DNA of 64,000 nucleotides, taken from DATARH01 sp036008175. Its GTDB lineage: Bacteria; Pseudomonadota; Alphaproteobacteria; ATCC43930; CGMCC-115725. Shown piece by piece: positions 15,033-24,494 of this stretch (position 1 is the first letter of the stretch; each line of letters opens with the position of its first letter). The DNA is taken from contig DASYOB010000062.1 in assembly GCA_036008175.1 (NCBI GenBank), forward strand, positions 1-64,000. Reading direction: 5' to 3'. Both the position numbers and the translations under genes were made by a program. The notes beneath the pieces were generated by a model, which was not told the DNA's origin, searched no databases, and worked only from the letters and a program-made list of their open reading frames with translations.

Positions 15033-16979
15033 ATGGGATTTGATGAAGGCGTATTCGGGCTTTACTCGCGCATATACGAGAATCGGCGCGCGGTGGAGTA
15101 CACGCTAGAGGACTATCTGCGGGCTTGCTCCGACGATGCGTCCTTTTATGCCGGTGCCGCCGAACGGCTGCTCAAGGCGATCGGCGAGCCGGTCATGGTG
15201 GATACCAGCCAGGATCCCCGGCTCGGTCGGATTTTCTCGAACCGGACGATCAAGGTTTATCCGGCCTTCGAGGATTTCTACGGCATGGAGGAGACGATCG
15301 AGCGGATCGTCGGCTTCTTCCGCTACGCGGCGCAAGGCCTCGAGGAACGCAAGCAGGTGCTCTATCTGCTCGGCCCGGTCGGCGGCGGCAAATCTTCCCT
15401 CGCTGAGCGGCTGAAGCAGCTGATGGAGAAAGAGCCGATCTACGTTCTCAAGGCAGGCGACGAGATCAGCCCAGTGTTCGAAAGCCCGCTCGGCCTGTTT
15501 GATCCGGTAACCTTCGGCCAAGAGCTCGAACAGCGCTACGGCATCCCGCCGCGGCGGCTCAACGGTCTAATCTCGCCATGGGCGGTCAAACGCCTCGAGG
15601 AGTTCGGCGGCGACATCACAAAGTTCACTGTAGCCAGGATGCAACCCTCGCGCCTGAAACAGATCTGCGTCGCCAAAACCGAGCCCGGCGACGAGAACAA
15701 CCAGGATGTCGCGAGCCTCGTCGGCAAGGTCGATATCCGCAAGCTGGAGATGTACAGCCAGAACGATCCCGACGCCTATTCCTTCTCGGGCGGGCTCAAC
15801 CGTACGAGCCAGGGCCTGATGGAATTCGTCGAGATGTTCAAGGCGCCGATCAAGATGCTGCACCCGCTCTTGACCGCGACTCAGGAAGGCAACTACGCCG
15901 GCACCGAGAACATCGGCGGGATACCCTATCAGGGCATCATCCTGGCGCACTCGAACGAATCCGAGTGGCAGACCTTCAAAAACAACAAGAACAACGAGGC
16001 GTTCATCGACCGCATCTCGGTGATCAAGGTGCCCTACTGCCTTCGCTCCACCGAGGAGCGCAAGATCTACGAGAAGCTCTTGCAGAATAGCGAGCTGTCG
16101 AATTCGCCCTGCGCGCCATCGACGTTGGACATCCTGTCGCGCTTCTGCGTGCTGTCGCGGCTGAAGGCGCATGAGAATTCGAACCTGTATTCGAAGATGC
16201 GGGTCTATGACGGCGAGAGCCTAAAGGACACCGATCCACGCGCCAAATCATCCCAGGAATATCGCGACACCGCTGGAGTCGATGAGGGCATGGATGGGAT
16301 CTCGACCCGATTTGCCTTCAAGGTGCTGTCGGGCACATTCAACTTCGACACGCAGGAGGTAGCGGCTGATCCCGTCCACCTGATGTATGTGCTGGAGCAG
16401 TCGATCTGGCGCGAGCAGTTCCCGGAGGAGATCGAGAAGAGATATCTTAACTTCATCAAGGCGGAACTGGCTCCGCGCTATGCCGAGTTCATCGGGCACG
16501 AGATCCAGAAGGCTTATCTCGAATCGTACTCCGACTACGGCCAGAACCTGTTCGACCGCTATGTCGCGTATGCGGACGCCTGGATCGAGGACCAAGACTA
16601 CAAGGATGCCGATACCGGGCAGCTGATGAACCGCGAGCTGTTGAACCAGGAGCTGTCCAAGATCGAGAAGCCGGCGGGAATCGCCAATCCGAAGGACTTT
16701 CGCAACGAGGTGGTCAAATTCGCATTGCGGGCCCGCGCCGCTGCAGGGGGACGCAACCCCTCCTGGACCTCATATGAAAAACTGCGCGAGGTCATCGAGC
16801 GTCGCATGTTCTCGCAGGTCGAGGATCTGCTGCCGGTGATCAGCTTTGGCACGAAAAAGGATTCGGACACGGAGAAGAAACACGCCGATTTTGTCGAGCG
16901 CATGGTCGAGCGCGGCTATACCGAGCGGCAGGTGCGCCGGCTGGTCGAGTGGTACATGCGGGTCAACAAGGCCGGATAA
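15033..16979 (+). CDS. prkA: PrkA-type serine protein kinase / AAA+ protein
   Basis: 648 aa, the usual PrkA length. N-terminal AAA+ module with Walker A GPVGGGKSS at 114-122 and Walker B-like region around IILAHSNESEW; the C-terminal PrkA domain (~400-640) is said to carry kinase-like features. In E. coli the homologue YeaG acts with YeaH in nitrogen starvation and stationary-phase survival; the Bacillus protein has been reported as both kinase and Lon-like protease. Ribosome site GAGGTGAG before the ATG. First gene of the conserved prkA-yeaH-spoVR operon. Confidence 0.95.
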   Translation: MGFDEGVFGLYSRIYENRRAVEYTLEDYLRACSDDASFYAGAAERLLKAIGEPVMVDTSQDPRLGRIFSNRTIKVYPAFEDFYGMEETIERIVGFFRYAAQGLEERKQVLYLLGPVGGGKSSLAERLKQLMEKEPIYVLKAGDEISPVFESPLGLFDPVTFGQELEQRYGIPPRRLNGLISPWAVKRLEEFGGDITKFTVARMQPSRLKQICVAKTEPGDENNQDVASLVGKVDIRKLEMYSQNDPDAYSFSGGLNRTSQGLMEFVEMFKAPIKMLHPLLTATQEGNYAGTENIGGIPYQGIILAHSNESEWQTFKNNKNNEAFIDRISVIKVPYCLRSTEERKIYEKLLQNSELSNSPCAPSTLDILSRFCVLSRLKAHENSNLYSKMRVYDGESLKDTDPRAKSSQEYRDTAGVDEGMDGISTRFAFKVLSGTFNFDTQEVAADPVHLMYVLEQSIWREQFPEEIEKRYLNFIKAELAPRYAEFIGHEIQKAYLESYSDYGQNLFDRYVAYADAWIEDQDYKDADTGQLMNRELLNQELSKIEKPAGIANPKDFRNEVVKFALRARAAAGGRNPSWTSYEKLREVIERRMFSQVEDLLPVISFGTKKDSDTEKKHADFVERMVERGYTERQVRRLVEWYMRVNKAG

Positions 16980-17009
16980 GGCCACCGTGTCCGGCCGGAG
17001 ATTGCATCG

Positions 17010-18299
17010 ATGAATATTGTCGATCGCCGCGCCAACCCGAAGGGCAAGAGCCTCAGCAACCGGCAACGGTTTCTGGGGCGCGCCCGGGCGGAGGTCAAGT
17101 CGGCGGTGCAGGAAGCGCTGCGCAAGCGCAAGGTCGCCGATGTAGAGCACGGCGAAAAGGTCGCGATTCCGACGCGCGGGATCACCGAACCGATCTTCCA
17201 CCACAACCGGCGGACCGGCAAAACCGATCTCGTCGTGCCGGGCAACAAGGAATATGTTCGCGGCGACGAGATTCCGCGCCCGACCGGTGGCGAGGGTCAA
17301 GGCGGCCGGGAAGGTAGCCCCGACGGCGGCGGTGAGGACGCGTTTGAGTTCACCCTGACGCGCGACGAGTTCCTCGACATGTTTTTCGAGGACCTCGAAC
17401 TGCCCGACCTGGTCAAAAAGACCCTCAAGGATACAACCGCGGTCGATCTGCAGCGCGCCGGCTATACCGTGACCGGCTCGCCGTCCAACCTCAGCATCCC
17501 GCGCACGATGCGGCTGAGCATGGCGCGGCGCATCTCGCTGAAGCGGCCGAAGCTGTCCGACCTTGAGGCATTGCGCGAGCAGCTCGAGGAGGCGCGCGCC
17601 AACGACGACGAAGCCGAGAGCGAGCGCATCGCCCGGGAGCTCGAGCGCCAGGAGCGGCGCAGCAAGATCATCCCGTACATCGACCCGATCGATGTGCGTT
17701 ACCGCCGCTTCGACCGTGTGCCGCGGCCGAACACCGAGGCGGTCATGTTCTGCCTGATGGACGTGTCAGGTTCGATGACCGAGGCGATGAAGGACCTCGC
17801 AAAGCGGTTCTTTATGCTGCTGCACATCTTCCTGACCCGCCGTTACCGTCACGTCGACGTCGTGTTCGTCCGCCATACCAGCACGGCCGAGGAGGTCGAC
17901 GAGGAGACATTCTTTTACAGCCGCGAGACGGGCGGCACGGTGGTGTCGACCGCGCTTGAAAAAATGCTGGAGATCGCGCGGGCGCGTTATTCGACCGACC
18001 GCTGGAACATTTACGGCGCCCAGGCCTCGGACGGCGACAATTACGGCGCCGACAGCAGCCGTTGCGTCTCGCTGCTTGGCGGCGAGGTGCTGCCACTGTG
18101 CCAGTATTTTGCCTATGTCGAGGTCGGCGACAATATGGGCGGGAGCCTGACCGGGCTGTCGCGCGATAGCGATTTGTGGCGCGCCTACAATGAGGTAGCG
18201 CCGGCGCACCCGCATTTCGCGATGCGGCGGGTCGGCGACCCAAGCCAGATCTTCACGGTATTCCACGAATTGTTTGCAAAAGGGGGCGTGCGTGCTTAA
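17010..18299 (+). CDS. yeaH: YeaH/YhbH family protein (DUF444)
   Basis: 429 aa. The N-terminal half is basic and coiled; the C-terminal half is a von Willebrand factor A-like domain starting VMFCLMDVSGSMTEAMKDLA, with an intact MIDAS motif D-x-S-x-S at 'DVSGS'. It works with the PrkA kinase and SpoVR in a stress-response set; the biochemical role is unproven. A GDGDNYGAD-like stretch and WRAYNEV near the end are family landmarks. 30 bp after prkA, overlapping spoVR. Confidence 0.93.
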   Translation: MNIVDRRANPKGKSLSNRQRFLGRARAEVKSAVQEALRKRKVADVEHGEKVAIPTRGITEPIFHHNRRTGKTDLVVPGNKEYVRGDEIPRPTGGEGQGGREGSPDGGGEDAFEFTLTRDEFLDMFFEDLELPDLVKKTLKDTTAVDLQRAGYTVTGSPSNLSIPRTMRLSMARRISLKRPKLSDLEALREQLEEARANDDEAESERIARELERQERRSKIIPYIDPIDVRYRRFDRVPRPNTEAVMFCLMDVSGSMTEAMKDLAKRFFMLLHIFLTRRYRHVDVVFVRHTSTAEEVDEETFFYSRETGGTVVSTALEKMLEIARARYSTDRWNIYGAQASDGDNYGADSSRCVSLLGGEVLPLCQYFAYVEVGDNMGGSLTGLSRDSDLWRAYNEVAPAHPHFAMRRVGDPSQIFTVFHELFAKGGVRA

Positions 18300-19860
18300 C
18301 ACGAGTTACAGCGCCGCCGCACAGCTCAGGGCCGACATGCCGCTGTTTACCGGGCCCAATTGGGATTACGGGTCCCTGCGCCGGGTCTACGAGGCGATCG
18401 AGCGGATCGCCTTCGACGAGCTCGGGCTCGACATCTATCCGGTGCAGATCGAGGTCATCACCTCTGAGCAGATGCTCGACGCCTATTCGTCGGTCGGGCT
18501 GCCGCTGATGTACCATCACTGGAGCTTCGGCAAGCGCTTCGCCTATCACGAGACCCTATACCGCAAGGGCTTGCAGGGTCTCGCCTACGAGATCGTCATC
18601 AATTCGAACCCGGTGATCTGCTACATCATGGAAGAAAATTCCATGACGATGCAGACGCTTGTCCTGGCGCACGCCGCGTTCGGCCACAACCACTTTTTCA
18701 AGAACAATTACCTGTTCCGGCAGTGGACGGACGCCGACGGCATCCTCGACTACCTGAGCTTCGCCCGCGACTATGTCGCAAAATGCGAAGAGCGCTACGG
18801 GCTGGAGGCTGTAGAACGGGTTCTCGATGCGGCGCACGCGCTGAAAGAGCACGGGGTCAACCGTTACGCCCACCGCTCGCGTCCGAACCTCGCCGAGGAA
18901 ACGCGGCGAGCGGAAGAGCGGCGCATCCATGCTGAGACGACCTATAACGATCTGTGGCGCACCGTGCCGAAGCTCGCCAATGACGAGGACGATCTCGACG
19001 ACGAGGAGAAGCTGCACGAGGAGATGTCGCGGCAGCTCGGGCTGCCCGAGGAAAACCTGCTCTATTTCATCGAGAAGCGCGCCCCCCGGTTGGAGGATTG
19101 GCAGCGCGAACTGATCCGGATCGTCCGCAACATCTCGCAATATTTCTATCCGCAGAAACAGCTGCAGCTGATGAACGAAGGCTGCGCCACTTTCTGCCAT
19201 TACGAGATCATGAACCGGCTGCACGATCGCGGGTTGATCACCGAAGGCTCGATGCTGGAATTCCTGCACTCGCATTCGAGCGTCATCTTCCAGCCCGGTT
19301 TCGACGATCCGCGGTTCAGCGGATTCAATCCCTATGCGCTCGGCTTTGCGATGATGAGCGACATCCGCCGCATCTGCGAGAAGCCGACCGGGGAGGATCG
19401 CGATTTCTTCCCCGAGATCGCCGGCTGCGGCGACCCGTTCGGCGTCCTGCGCGACGCGTGGGCCAACTACCGGGACGAGAGCTTCATCCTGCAATATCTG
19501 ACCCCGCGGGTAATCCGCGATTTCCGGCTGTTCCATGTCGCCGACGACAGCAGCAAGCCTTCCCTGCGGGTCGAGGCGATCCATGACGAGCTCGGCTATC
19601 GCCGCATCCGCAGCGCCCTGTCCCGGCAATACGATTTGTCGCGCCGCGAGCCCGATATCCAGGTCGTCGACGTCGACCTGACTGGCGACCGTTGCCTGGT
19701 TCTCGCCCATTACGTGCATGACGGCGTCTTGCTCGACGAGAAGACCTGCCGCTCGGTGCTGCGCTATACCGCCTATCTGTGGGGCTACTCGGTCAAGCTG
19801 CTGGAGATCGAGGCCGCCACCGACAACACGCTGAAGACCTACGAGGCGGAAGGCAAATAA
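18292..19860 (+). CDS. SpoVR family protein
   Basis: 522 aa. SpoVR-like protein, required for spore cortex formation in Bacillus; in proteobacteria it always accompanies PrkA and YeaH, and its biochemical activity is unknown. Landmarks: PNWDYGSLRRVYEAIERIA, MYHHWSFGKRFAYHE, and NEGCATFCHYEIMNRLHD with a His/Glu-rich region. The GTG at 18292 is chosen: it lies six bases after AGGGGG and overlaps the yeaH stop by eight bases; a TTG at 18274 is the alternative. A strong terminator follows. Confidence 0.93.
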   Translation: MLNTSYSAAAQLRADMPLFTGPNWDYGSLRRVYEAIERIAFDELGLDIYPVQIEVITSEQMLDAYSSVGLPLMYHHWSFGKRFAYHETLYRKGLQGLAYEIVINSNPVICYIMEENSMTMQTLVLAHAAFGHNHFFKNNYLFRQWTDADGILDYLSFARDYVAKCEERYGLEAVERVLDAAHALKEHGVNRYAHRSRPNLAEETRRAEERRIHAETTYNDLWRTVPKLANDEDDLDDEEKLHEEMSRQLGLPEENLLYFIEKRAPRLEDWQRELIRIVRNISQYFYPQKQLQLMNEGCATFCHYEIMNRLHDRGLITEGSMLEFLHSHSSVIFQPGFDDPRFSGFNPYALGFAMMSDIRRICEKPTGEDRDFFPEIAGCGDPFGVLRDAWANYRDESFILQYLTPRVIRDFRLFHVADDSSKPSLRVEAIHDELGYRRIRSALSRQYDLSRREPDIQVVDVDLTGDRCLVLAHYVHDGVLLDEKTCRSVLRYTAYLWGYSVKLLEIEAATDNTLKTYEAEGK

Positions 19861-19891
19861 CTCGCGCGTCTCTCTAATCCCGGCGTAGAGG

Positions 19892-19923
19892 CGCCGTCGG
19901 ACCTGCCGACGGCGTCTTTTTTT
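19892..19923 (+). terminator. Rho-independent terminator of the prkA operon
   Basis: 9-bp stem CGCCGTCGG / CCGACGGCG with an ACCTG loop, followed by TCTTTTTTTG. Lies ~30 bp after the spoVR stop. Confidence 0.9.
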
Positions 19924-19966
19924 GAGCGGCCTGGAGAGACGCCGGCGCGAGTGGAGCCTGTGCCTT

Positions 19967-20251
19967 CTAATAGTAGACGCCGGGATGCGTGGGTGGCCGG
20001 TACGTCGGCTGACCGTAAGTCGGCGGGTTCAGATCGCCGCACGTTGCCAGATCGATGTGCGACCAATTCGTGCAGGGGCCCAGCCCGCTCGTATAGGGGT
20101 CGTAGCTCCAGGATGGCGGGCTCGCCGGAACCGAGCCGTAAGGATAGGGTTGCTGTGGTGGCTGCGGGTATTGCGCCTGCGCTTTGCCGGCGAGTGTCGT
20201 TCCGAGCACAACCATCGCGCTCAACACGACCAGCCATCTATTCCTGTTCAT
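19967..20251 (-). CDS. Small secreted Pro/Tyr-rich protein
   Basis: 94 aa with a clear signal peptide (MNRNRWLVVLSAMVVLGTTL, cleavage after AGKAQA). The mature part is rich in Pro, Tyr, Ser and Gln (QYPQPPQQPYPYG...), with two Cys (PCTNW and ATCGDL) that could form a disulfide. No known domain. Proteins of this composition are often cell-surface or periplasmic in Rhodospirillales. It lies downstream of acnA on the same strand but ~180 bp away, so it probably has its own promoter. Confidence 0.65.
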   Translation of the reverse strand: MNRNRWLVVLSAMVVLGTTLAGKAQAQYPQPPQQPYPYGSVPASPPSWSYDPYTSGLGPCTNWSHIDLATCGDLNPPTYGQPTYRPPTHPGVYY

Positions 20252-20351
20252 GGCGGCGCTCCGCACATCAGCTCGCGAGCCTATCACCCGGCTCGGGCGC
20301 ATTACCGGCGGGGTCAAGATAAGACACGGAACATAAAAGCCGCCTCGGCCA

Positions 20352-20373
20352 GGAATGAATTTTTGTTCATTCC
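20352..20373 (-). terminator. Hairpin downstream of acnA
   Basis: 8-bp stem GGAATGAA / TTCATTCC around a T-rich loop, ~57 bp past the acnA stop. No T-run follows on the minus strand, so it may be a processing or stability hairpin rather than a strong terminator. Confidence 0.35.
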
Positions 20374-20429
20374 GGCGCAGGCCGACAGGGCGCTTGGTCC
20401 ATTCGCGCCCAAATACCGTCCAAAACGAT

Positions 20430-23123
20430 CTAGGCCGCCGCTTTCAGCAGGCTGCGCAGGACGTATTGCAGGATGCCGCCGTGGCGAAAGTATTCGAGCT
20501 CGTCGAGCGTGTCGATACGGCAGATGACCGGTTCCTCGCGCGTCGAGCCGTCGGCGTCGCGGATCCGCAGGATCAGCTCCTTGCGCGGGCGCAGGCCGTC
20601 GGCGACGCCGGTGATGTCGAGCACCTCGTCGCCGTTGAGCCCTAAGGTCTGACGCGTCGTCCCGTCGCGGAACTGCAACGGCAGGACGCCCATGCCGACC
20701 AGGTTCGAGCGGTGGATGCGCTCGAAGCTCTCGACGATGACCGCCTTGACGCCGAGCAGTAGCGTCCCTTTCGCCGCCCAATCGCGCGACGAGCCGGTGC
20801 CGTACTCCTTGCCGCCGAAGATCACCAGCGGCACGCCGCGCTTTTTGTATTCCATCGCCGCGTCGTAGATCGGCATGACCGTGCCCTCCGGCATCAGCTT
20901 GGTCATCCCGCCCTCGACCCCGGGCACCATCTCGTTGCGGATGCGGATGTTGGCGAAGGTGCCGCGCATCATAACGTTGTGGTTGCCGCGCCGCGCGCCG
21001 TAGGAATTGAAATCGCTCGGGCGCACCTGATAGCTGATCAGGTATTCGCCTGCCGGGCTTTCGACCTTGATGCTGCCGGCCGGGCTGATGTGGTCGGTGG
21101 TGATGCTGTCGCCGAAGATCGCAAGCTCGCGCGCGCCGATCACATCGCTGACCGGGCCGGGCTCCTTGGGCATGTTCTCGAAATAGGGCGGCAGCGCCAG
21201 ATAGGTCGAGCGGTCCTCGAATTCGTAGGTGCGCCCGGCGGGAGCGGTGACCTGCCGCCATTCCAGCGGTCCCTCGAACACATTGCCGTAGCGATGCCGG
21301 AATGCTTCGCGCGACACCGAATGCGCGACGGTATCGGCAACCTCCTTATTGCTCGGCCAGATGTCGCGCAGATAGACCGGCTTGCCGTCGTCGCCTTCGC
21401 CGAGCGAGTCCTTGGTCAAGTCTGTGCGGATCGTCCCCGCCAGCGCATAGGCGACGACCAGCGGTGGCGAAGCCAGGTAATTGGCCCGCACCTGGGCGTG
21501 GATGCGACCCTCGAAATTGCGGTTGCCCGACAACACCGCGCAGACCGCGAGATCGCCTTCGTCGATCGCCTCGGAAACCGGCTCCGGCAACGGCCCGGAA
21601 TTGCCGATGCAGGTGGTGCAGCCATAACCGACGAGGTTGAAGCCCACCTTGTCGAGGTACTCCTGCAATCCGGCGGCGGCGTAATAGTCGCTGACCACCT
21701 GGCTGCCCGGCGCGAGACTGGTCTTGACCCAGGGCTTGACCTTGAGCCCCTTCTCGACCGCCTTCTTAGCGAGGAGGCCGGCGCCGAGCATGACGCTCGG
21801 GTTCGAGGTGTTGGTGCAGCTGGTAATCGCGGCGATCACGACATCGCCGTCATGCAAATCATAATTGCTGCCCTTGACCTTAACCGTGCGCGGCGCGCTG
21901 ACCCCGGCAAGGCGCGGCAACTCGGCGTCGAACCCCTTGCCGGCGCCAGCCAATGATACCCGGTCCTGCGGCCGGCGCGGTCCGGCGAGCGACGGCTCGA
22001 CCGTGCCGAGATCGAGCTCCAGGAGATCGGTGAAGACCGGGTCCGGGGTGTTGGCGTCGCGCCACATCCCCTGTGCCTTGGCATAGGCCTCGACCAGCTT
22101 GACCCGCGCCGGGTCGCGCGCGGTGAGGCCGAGATAGCGGATCGTCTCGGCGTCGATCGGGAAGAAGCCGCAGGTCGCGCCGTATTCGGGCGACATGTTG
22201 CCGATCGTCGCGCGGTCGGCGAGCGCGAGCTCGGCGACCCCCGGGCCGCAATACTCGACAAAGCGGCCAACGACGCCGCGTTTGCGCAGCATCTGGGTGA
22301 TCGTCAGCACCAGGTCGGTCGCCGTGGCCCCTTCCGCCAATCGGCCGGTCAGGCGCACCCCGACGACCTCAGGGATCAGCATTGAGATCGGCTGCCCGAG
22401 CATCGCCGCCTCGGCTTCGATGCCGCCGACGCCCCAGCCGAGCACCGCCAGCCCGTTAACCATCGTCGTGTGGCTGTCGGTGCCGACCAAAGTGTCGGGA
22501 TAGGCGATCGTCTTGCCGTTCTCGTCGGTGGTCCATACCACCTGCGATAGATGTTCGAGGTTGACCTGATGGCAGATGCCGGTGCCGGGCGGCACCAGCC
22601 GGAAATTCTCGAAGGCATCCGCCCCCCAGCGCAGAAAGCGGTAGCGCTCGCCGTTGCGCTCGAACTCCTTCTTGACGTTGGCGGCGAAGGCCTGAGGGTT
22701 GCCGAAATTGTCGATCTGCACCGAATGATCGATGACCAGATCGACCGGCGACAGCGGGTTGATCTTGTTCGGGTCGCCGCCGAGATTGACCATCGCCTGC
22801 CGCATCGCGGTCAGATCGACGACCGCCGGCACGCCCGTCAAATCCTGCATCAACACGCGCGCCGGCCGAAACGCGATCTCGCGGTCCGAGCGCTTGGCCG
22901 CGAGCCAAGCCCCGATCGCCTTGATATCGTCGACCGTCACGGTGCGGCCGTTTTCCAGCCGCACCAGATTTTCCAGGAGGATCTTCAGCGACACCGGCAG
23001 GCGGGCGATGTCGCCGAGCCCGGCCGCGCTCGCCGCCGTATCGAGGCTGAAATAGTCGTAGCGCTTGCCGTCGACCTCGAGGGTGCGGCGGGCCTTCAGA
23101 GTGTCGTGGCCAGTGACGCTCAC
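20430..23123 (-). CDS. acnA: Aconitate hydratase A
   Basis: 897 aa, the normal AcnA/IRP1 length. Converts citrate to isocitrate in the TCA cycle. The [4Fe-4S] ligands are visible as ITSCTNTSNP and GYGCTTCIGNSGPL; active-site segments VGTDSHTTMVNGL, ERIHRSNLVGMGVLPL and FGGKEYGTGSSRDWAAKG are intact. The start is the GTG at 23123 with GGAGATTTTCCC ahead of it; the longer frame adds 28 residues that do not look like aconitase. Monocistronic, as far as can be seen. Confidence 0.97.
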   Translation of the reverse strand: MSVTGHDTLKARRTLEVDGKRYDYFSLDTAASAAGLGDIARLPVSLKILLENLVRLENGRTVTVDDIKAIGAWLAAKRSDREIAFRPARVLMQDLTGVPAVVDLTAMRQAMVNLGGDPNKINPLSPVDLVIDHSVQIDNFGNPQAFAANVKKEFERNGERYRFLRWGADAFENFRLVPPGTGICHQVNLEHLSQVVWTTDENGKTIAYPDTLVGTDSHTTMVNGLAVLGWGVGGIEAEAAMLGQPISMLIPEVVGVRLTGRLAEGATATDLVLTITQMLRKRGVVGRFVEYCGPGVAELALADRATIGNMSPEYGATCGFFPIDAETIRYLGLTARDPARVKLVEAYAKAQGMWRDANTPDPVFTDLLELDLGTVEPSLAGPRRPQDRVSLAGAGKGFDAELPRLAGVSAPRTVKVKGSNYDLHDGDVVIAAITSCTNTSNPSVMLGAGLLAKKAVEKGLKVKPWVKTSLAPGSQVVSDYYAAAGLQEYLDKVGFNLVGYGCTTCIGNSGPLPEPVSEAIDEGDLAVCAVLSGNRNFEGRIHAQVRANYLASPPLVVAYALAGTIRTDLTKDSLGEGDDGKPVYLRDIWPSNKEVADTVAHSVSREAFRHRYGNVFEGPLEWRQVTAPAGRTYEFEDRSTYLALPPYFENMPKEPGPVSDVIGARELAIFGDSITTDHISPAGSIKVESPAGEYLISYQVRPSDFNSYGARRGNHNVMMRGTFANIRIRNEMVPGVEGGMTKLMPEGTVMPIYDAAMEYKKRGVPLVIFGGKEYGTGSSRDWAAKGTLLLGVKAVIVESFERIHRSNLVGMGVLPLQFRDGTTRQTLGLNGDEVLDITGVADGLRPRKELILRIRDADGSTREEPVICRIDTLDELEYFRHGGILQYVLRSLLKAAA

Positions 23124-23210
23124 GGGAAAATCTCCTTCACAGGGGCGCGCTGTCGACAGCGCAGCGGCAGGCAAGGCTGGGCCGGCACGATACTCCGCCG
23201 GCACCAACGA

Positions 23211-23450
23211 TCAAGGCGCGGTTATCGCATGCCCGATGTCGGACGCCGCTAGCCTGACGCGGCCGCGCGCGCTCAGCATCAGCTGGCCGTCGGCCGCGCG
23301 CTCGATCAGCGCGTCGGCGATCGCGTCTTCCCAGGCGCAGGTCAGCGGGCAGGTGCTGCTCCAGGCGTCGCGGGCCTCGGCATAGCTGCGCGGGCGCGCC
23401 GCGACCCATTTCAGGAATTCCATCGTCAGAAGCTTTGCTTCGCTGGCCAT
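23211..23450 (-). CDS. Small conserved hypothetical protein
   Basis: 79 aa. The pattern EFLKWVAARPRSYAEARDAWSSTCP, then WEDAIADALIE (here given as separate words) recurs in short proteins of Bradyrhizobium and relatives and suggests a helical, winged-helix-like fold. Function unknown. Transcribed divergently from the LysR gene with ~108 bp between, so the regulator might control it. Confidence 0.7.
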   Translation of the reverse strand: MASEAKLLTMEFLKWVAARPRSYAEARDAWSSTCPLTCAWEDAIADALIERAADGQLMLSARGRVRLAASDIGHAITAP

Positions 23451-23558
23451 GGCCTACACCGAAAAGCGGCACCCGGATGCAGATAAAGCTAAGCGCGAAG
23501 CTACCGGATGTCTAATATATGAATACGCTAAAACTCATATCGCATACGTATCGTTCGG

Positions 23559-24494
23559 ATGGAATTGCGCCACCTTCGCTATTTCGTCGCCGTCGCCGAG
23601 GAGGGCCATGTCACGCGAGCGGCGGAGCGCCTCGGCATTCAGCAGCCGCCGCTGAGCCAGCAAATCCGGGCACTCGAAACCGAGCTCGATGTGCTGCTGT
23701 TCCGGCGCAAGCCGCGCGGTGTCGAATTGACCCAGGCCGGCGAGGCGCTGCTGGCCGAGGCGCGGACGATCCTGGCCCAGGTCGAGCATGCAACCGCCGC
23801 AGCCAGGCGGACTGCGCGGGGCGAGGCCGGACGGATCGGCATCGGGTTTACCAGTTCGGCCTCGTTCCACCCGCTCGTGCCTCGCACGATCCGGAGGTTT
23901 CGCGAGGCGCATCCGCTCGTTTCGCTGAACCTGGAGGAGGGCGGGACCGCCGAACTTGTCGAGGCGCTCATCGCCGAGAAGATCGATGCGGCCTTCGTCC
24001 GCTCACCGATCGGCGCGGCCCCGGACCTTGCCGTTCATTCCGTGCTGGAGGAGGAGATGGTGGCGGCGTTTCCGGCCGGACATGCGCTGAGCGCGGGGAG
24101 CGCAGCCAGTCCGCTGCCGCTGGCAATGCTCGAACCGGAGACGTTCATTCTCTACCGACGGCCGCTCGGGCCCGGCCTCTATGACGCGATCATCGCCGCG
24201 TGCCAGCGCGCCGGCTACAGCCCGCGGATCGGCCAGGAGGCCCCGCGCATGCTGTCCACCCTGAGCCTCGTCGCGGCTGGGCTCGGAGTGACGCTGGTTC
24301 CGGATTCAATGCGGCGCCTCAGGGTGCACGGCGTCGCCTATCGCCGGCTGGACAGCAGCACCGGTCTCATCGCGCCGCTGAACCTAGCCTACCGCCGCGG
24401 CGAAACCGCCGCCGCGGCGCGCCGCTTCGTTGAGCTGGTGCGACAGGCGCGAGGGAGCCTGAAGCAGGCTCTCCGCTCTATCCTGCCGCGGTAA
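23559..24494 (+). CDS. LysR-family transcriptional regulator
   Basis: 311 aa. N-terminal winged HTH: MELRHLRYFVAVAEEGHVTR, then LGIQQPPLSQQIRALE. It is closest in style to the BenM/CatM/CatR group (M-E-L-R-H-L-R-Y-F, Q-Q-P-P-L-S). The C-terminal effector domain has the usual two-lobe pattern (SASFHPLVP..., LSLVAAGLGVTLVP). The likely target is the divergent small gene or its own promoter; an AT-rich tract with ATATATGAAT... lies at 23510-23550. The inducer is unknown. The 3' end overlaps the convergent HiPIP gene by 17 bp. Confidence 0.9.
   Translation: MELRHLRYFVAVAEEGHVTRAAERLGIQQPPLSQQIRALETELDVLLFRRKPRGVELTQAGEALLAEARTILAQVEHATAAARRTARGEAGRIGIGFTSSASFHPLVPRTIRRFREAHPLVSLNLEEGGTAELVEALIAEKIDAAFVRSPIGAAPDLAVHSVLEEEMVAAFPAGHALSAGSAASPLPLAMLEPETFILYRRPLGPGLYDAIIAACQRAGYSPRIGQEAPRMLSTLSLVAAGLGVTLVPDSMRRLRVHGVAYRRLDSSTGLIAPLNLAYRRGETAAAARRFVELVRQARGSLKQALRSILPR

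Noticed and set aside
14575..15043. Short rightward open frames upstream of prkA
   Set aside because: Low-complexity translations, no ribosome sites, and they overlap the palindromic control region.
18556..19719. 387-aa open frame antisense to the SpoVR gene
   Set aside because: Composition is a codon-bias shadow with no domain; the sense gene is unmistakable.
15033..19860. prkA-yeaH-spoVR as a novel system
   Set aside because: It is a widely conserved, already described stress operon, although its biochemistry is still open.
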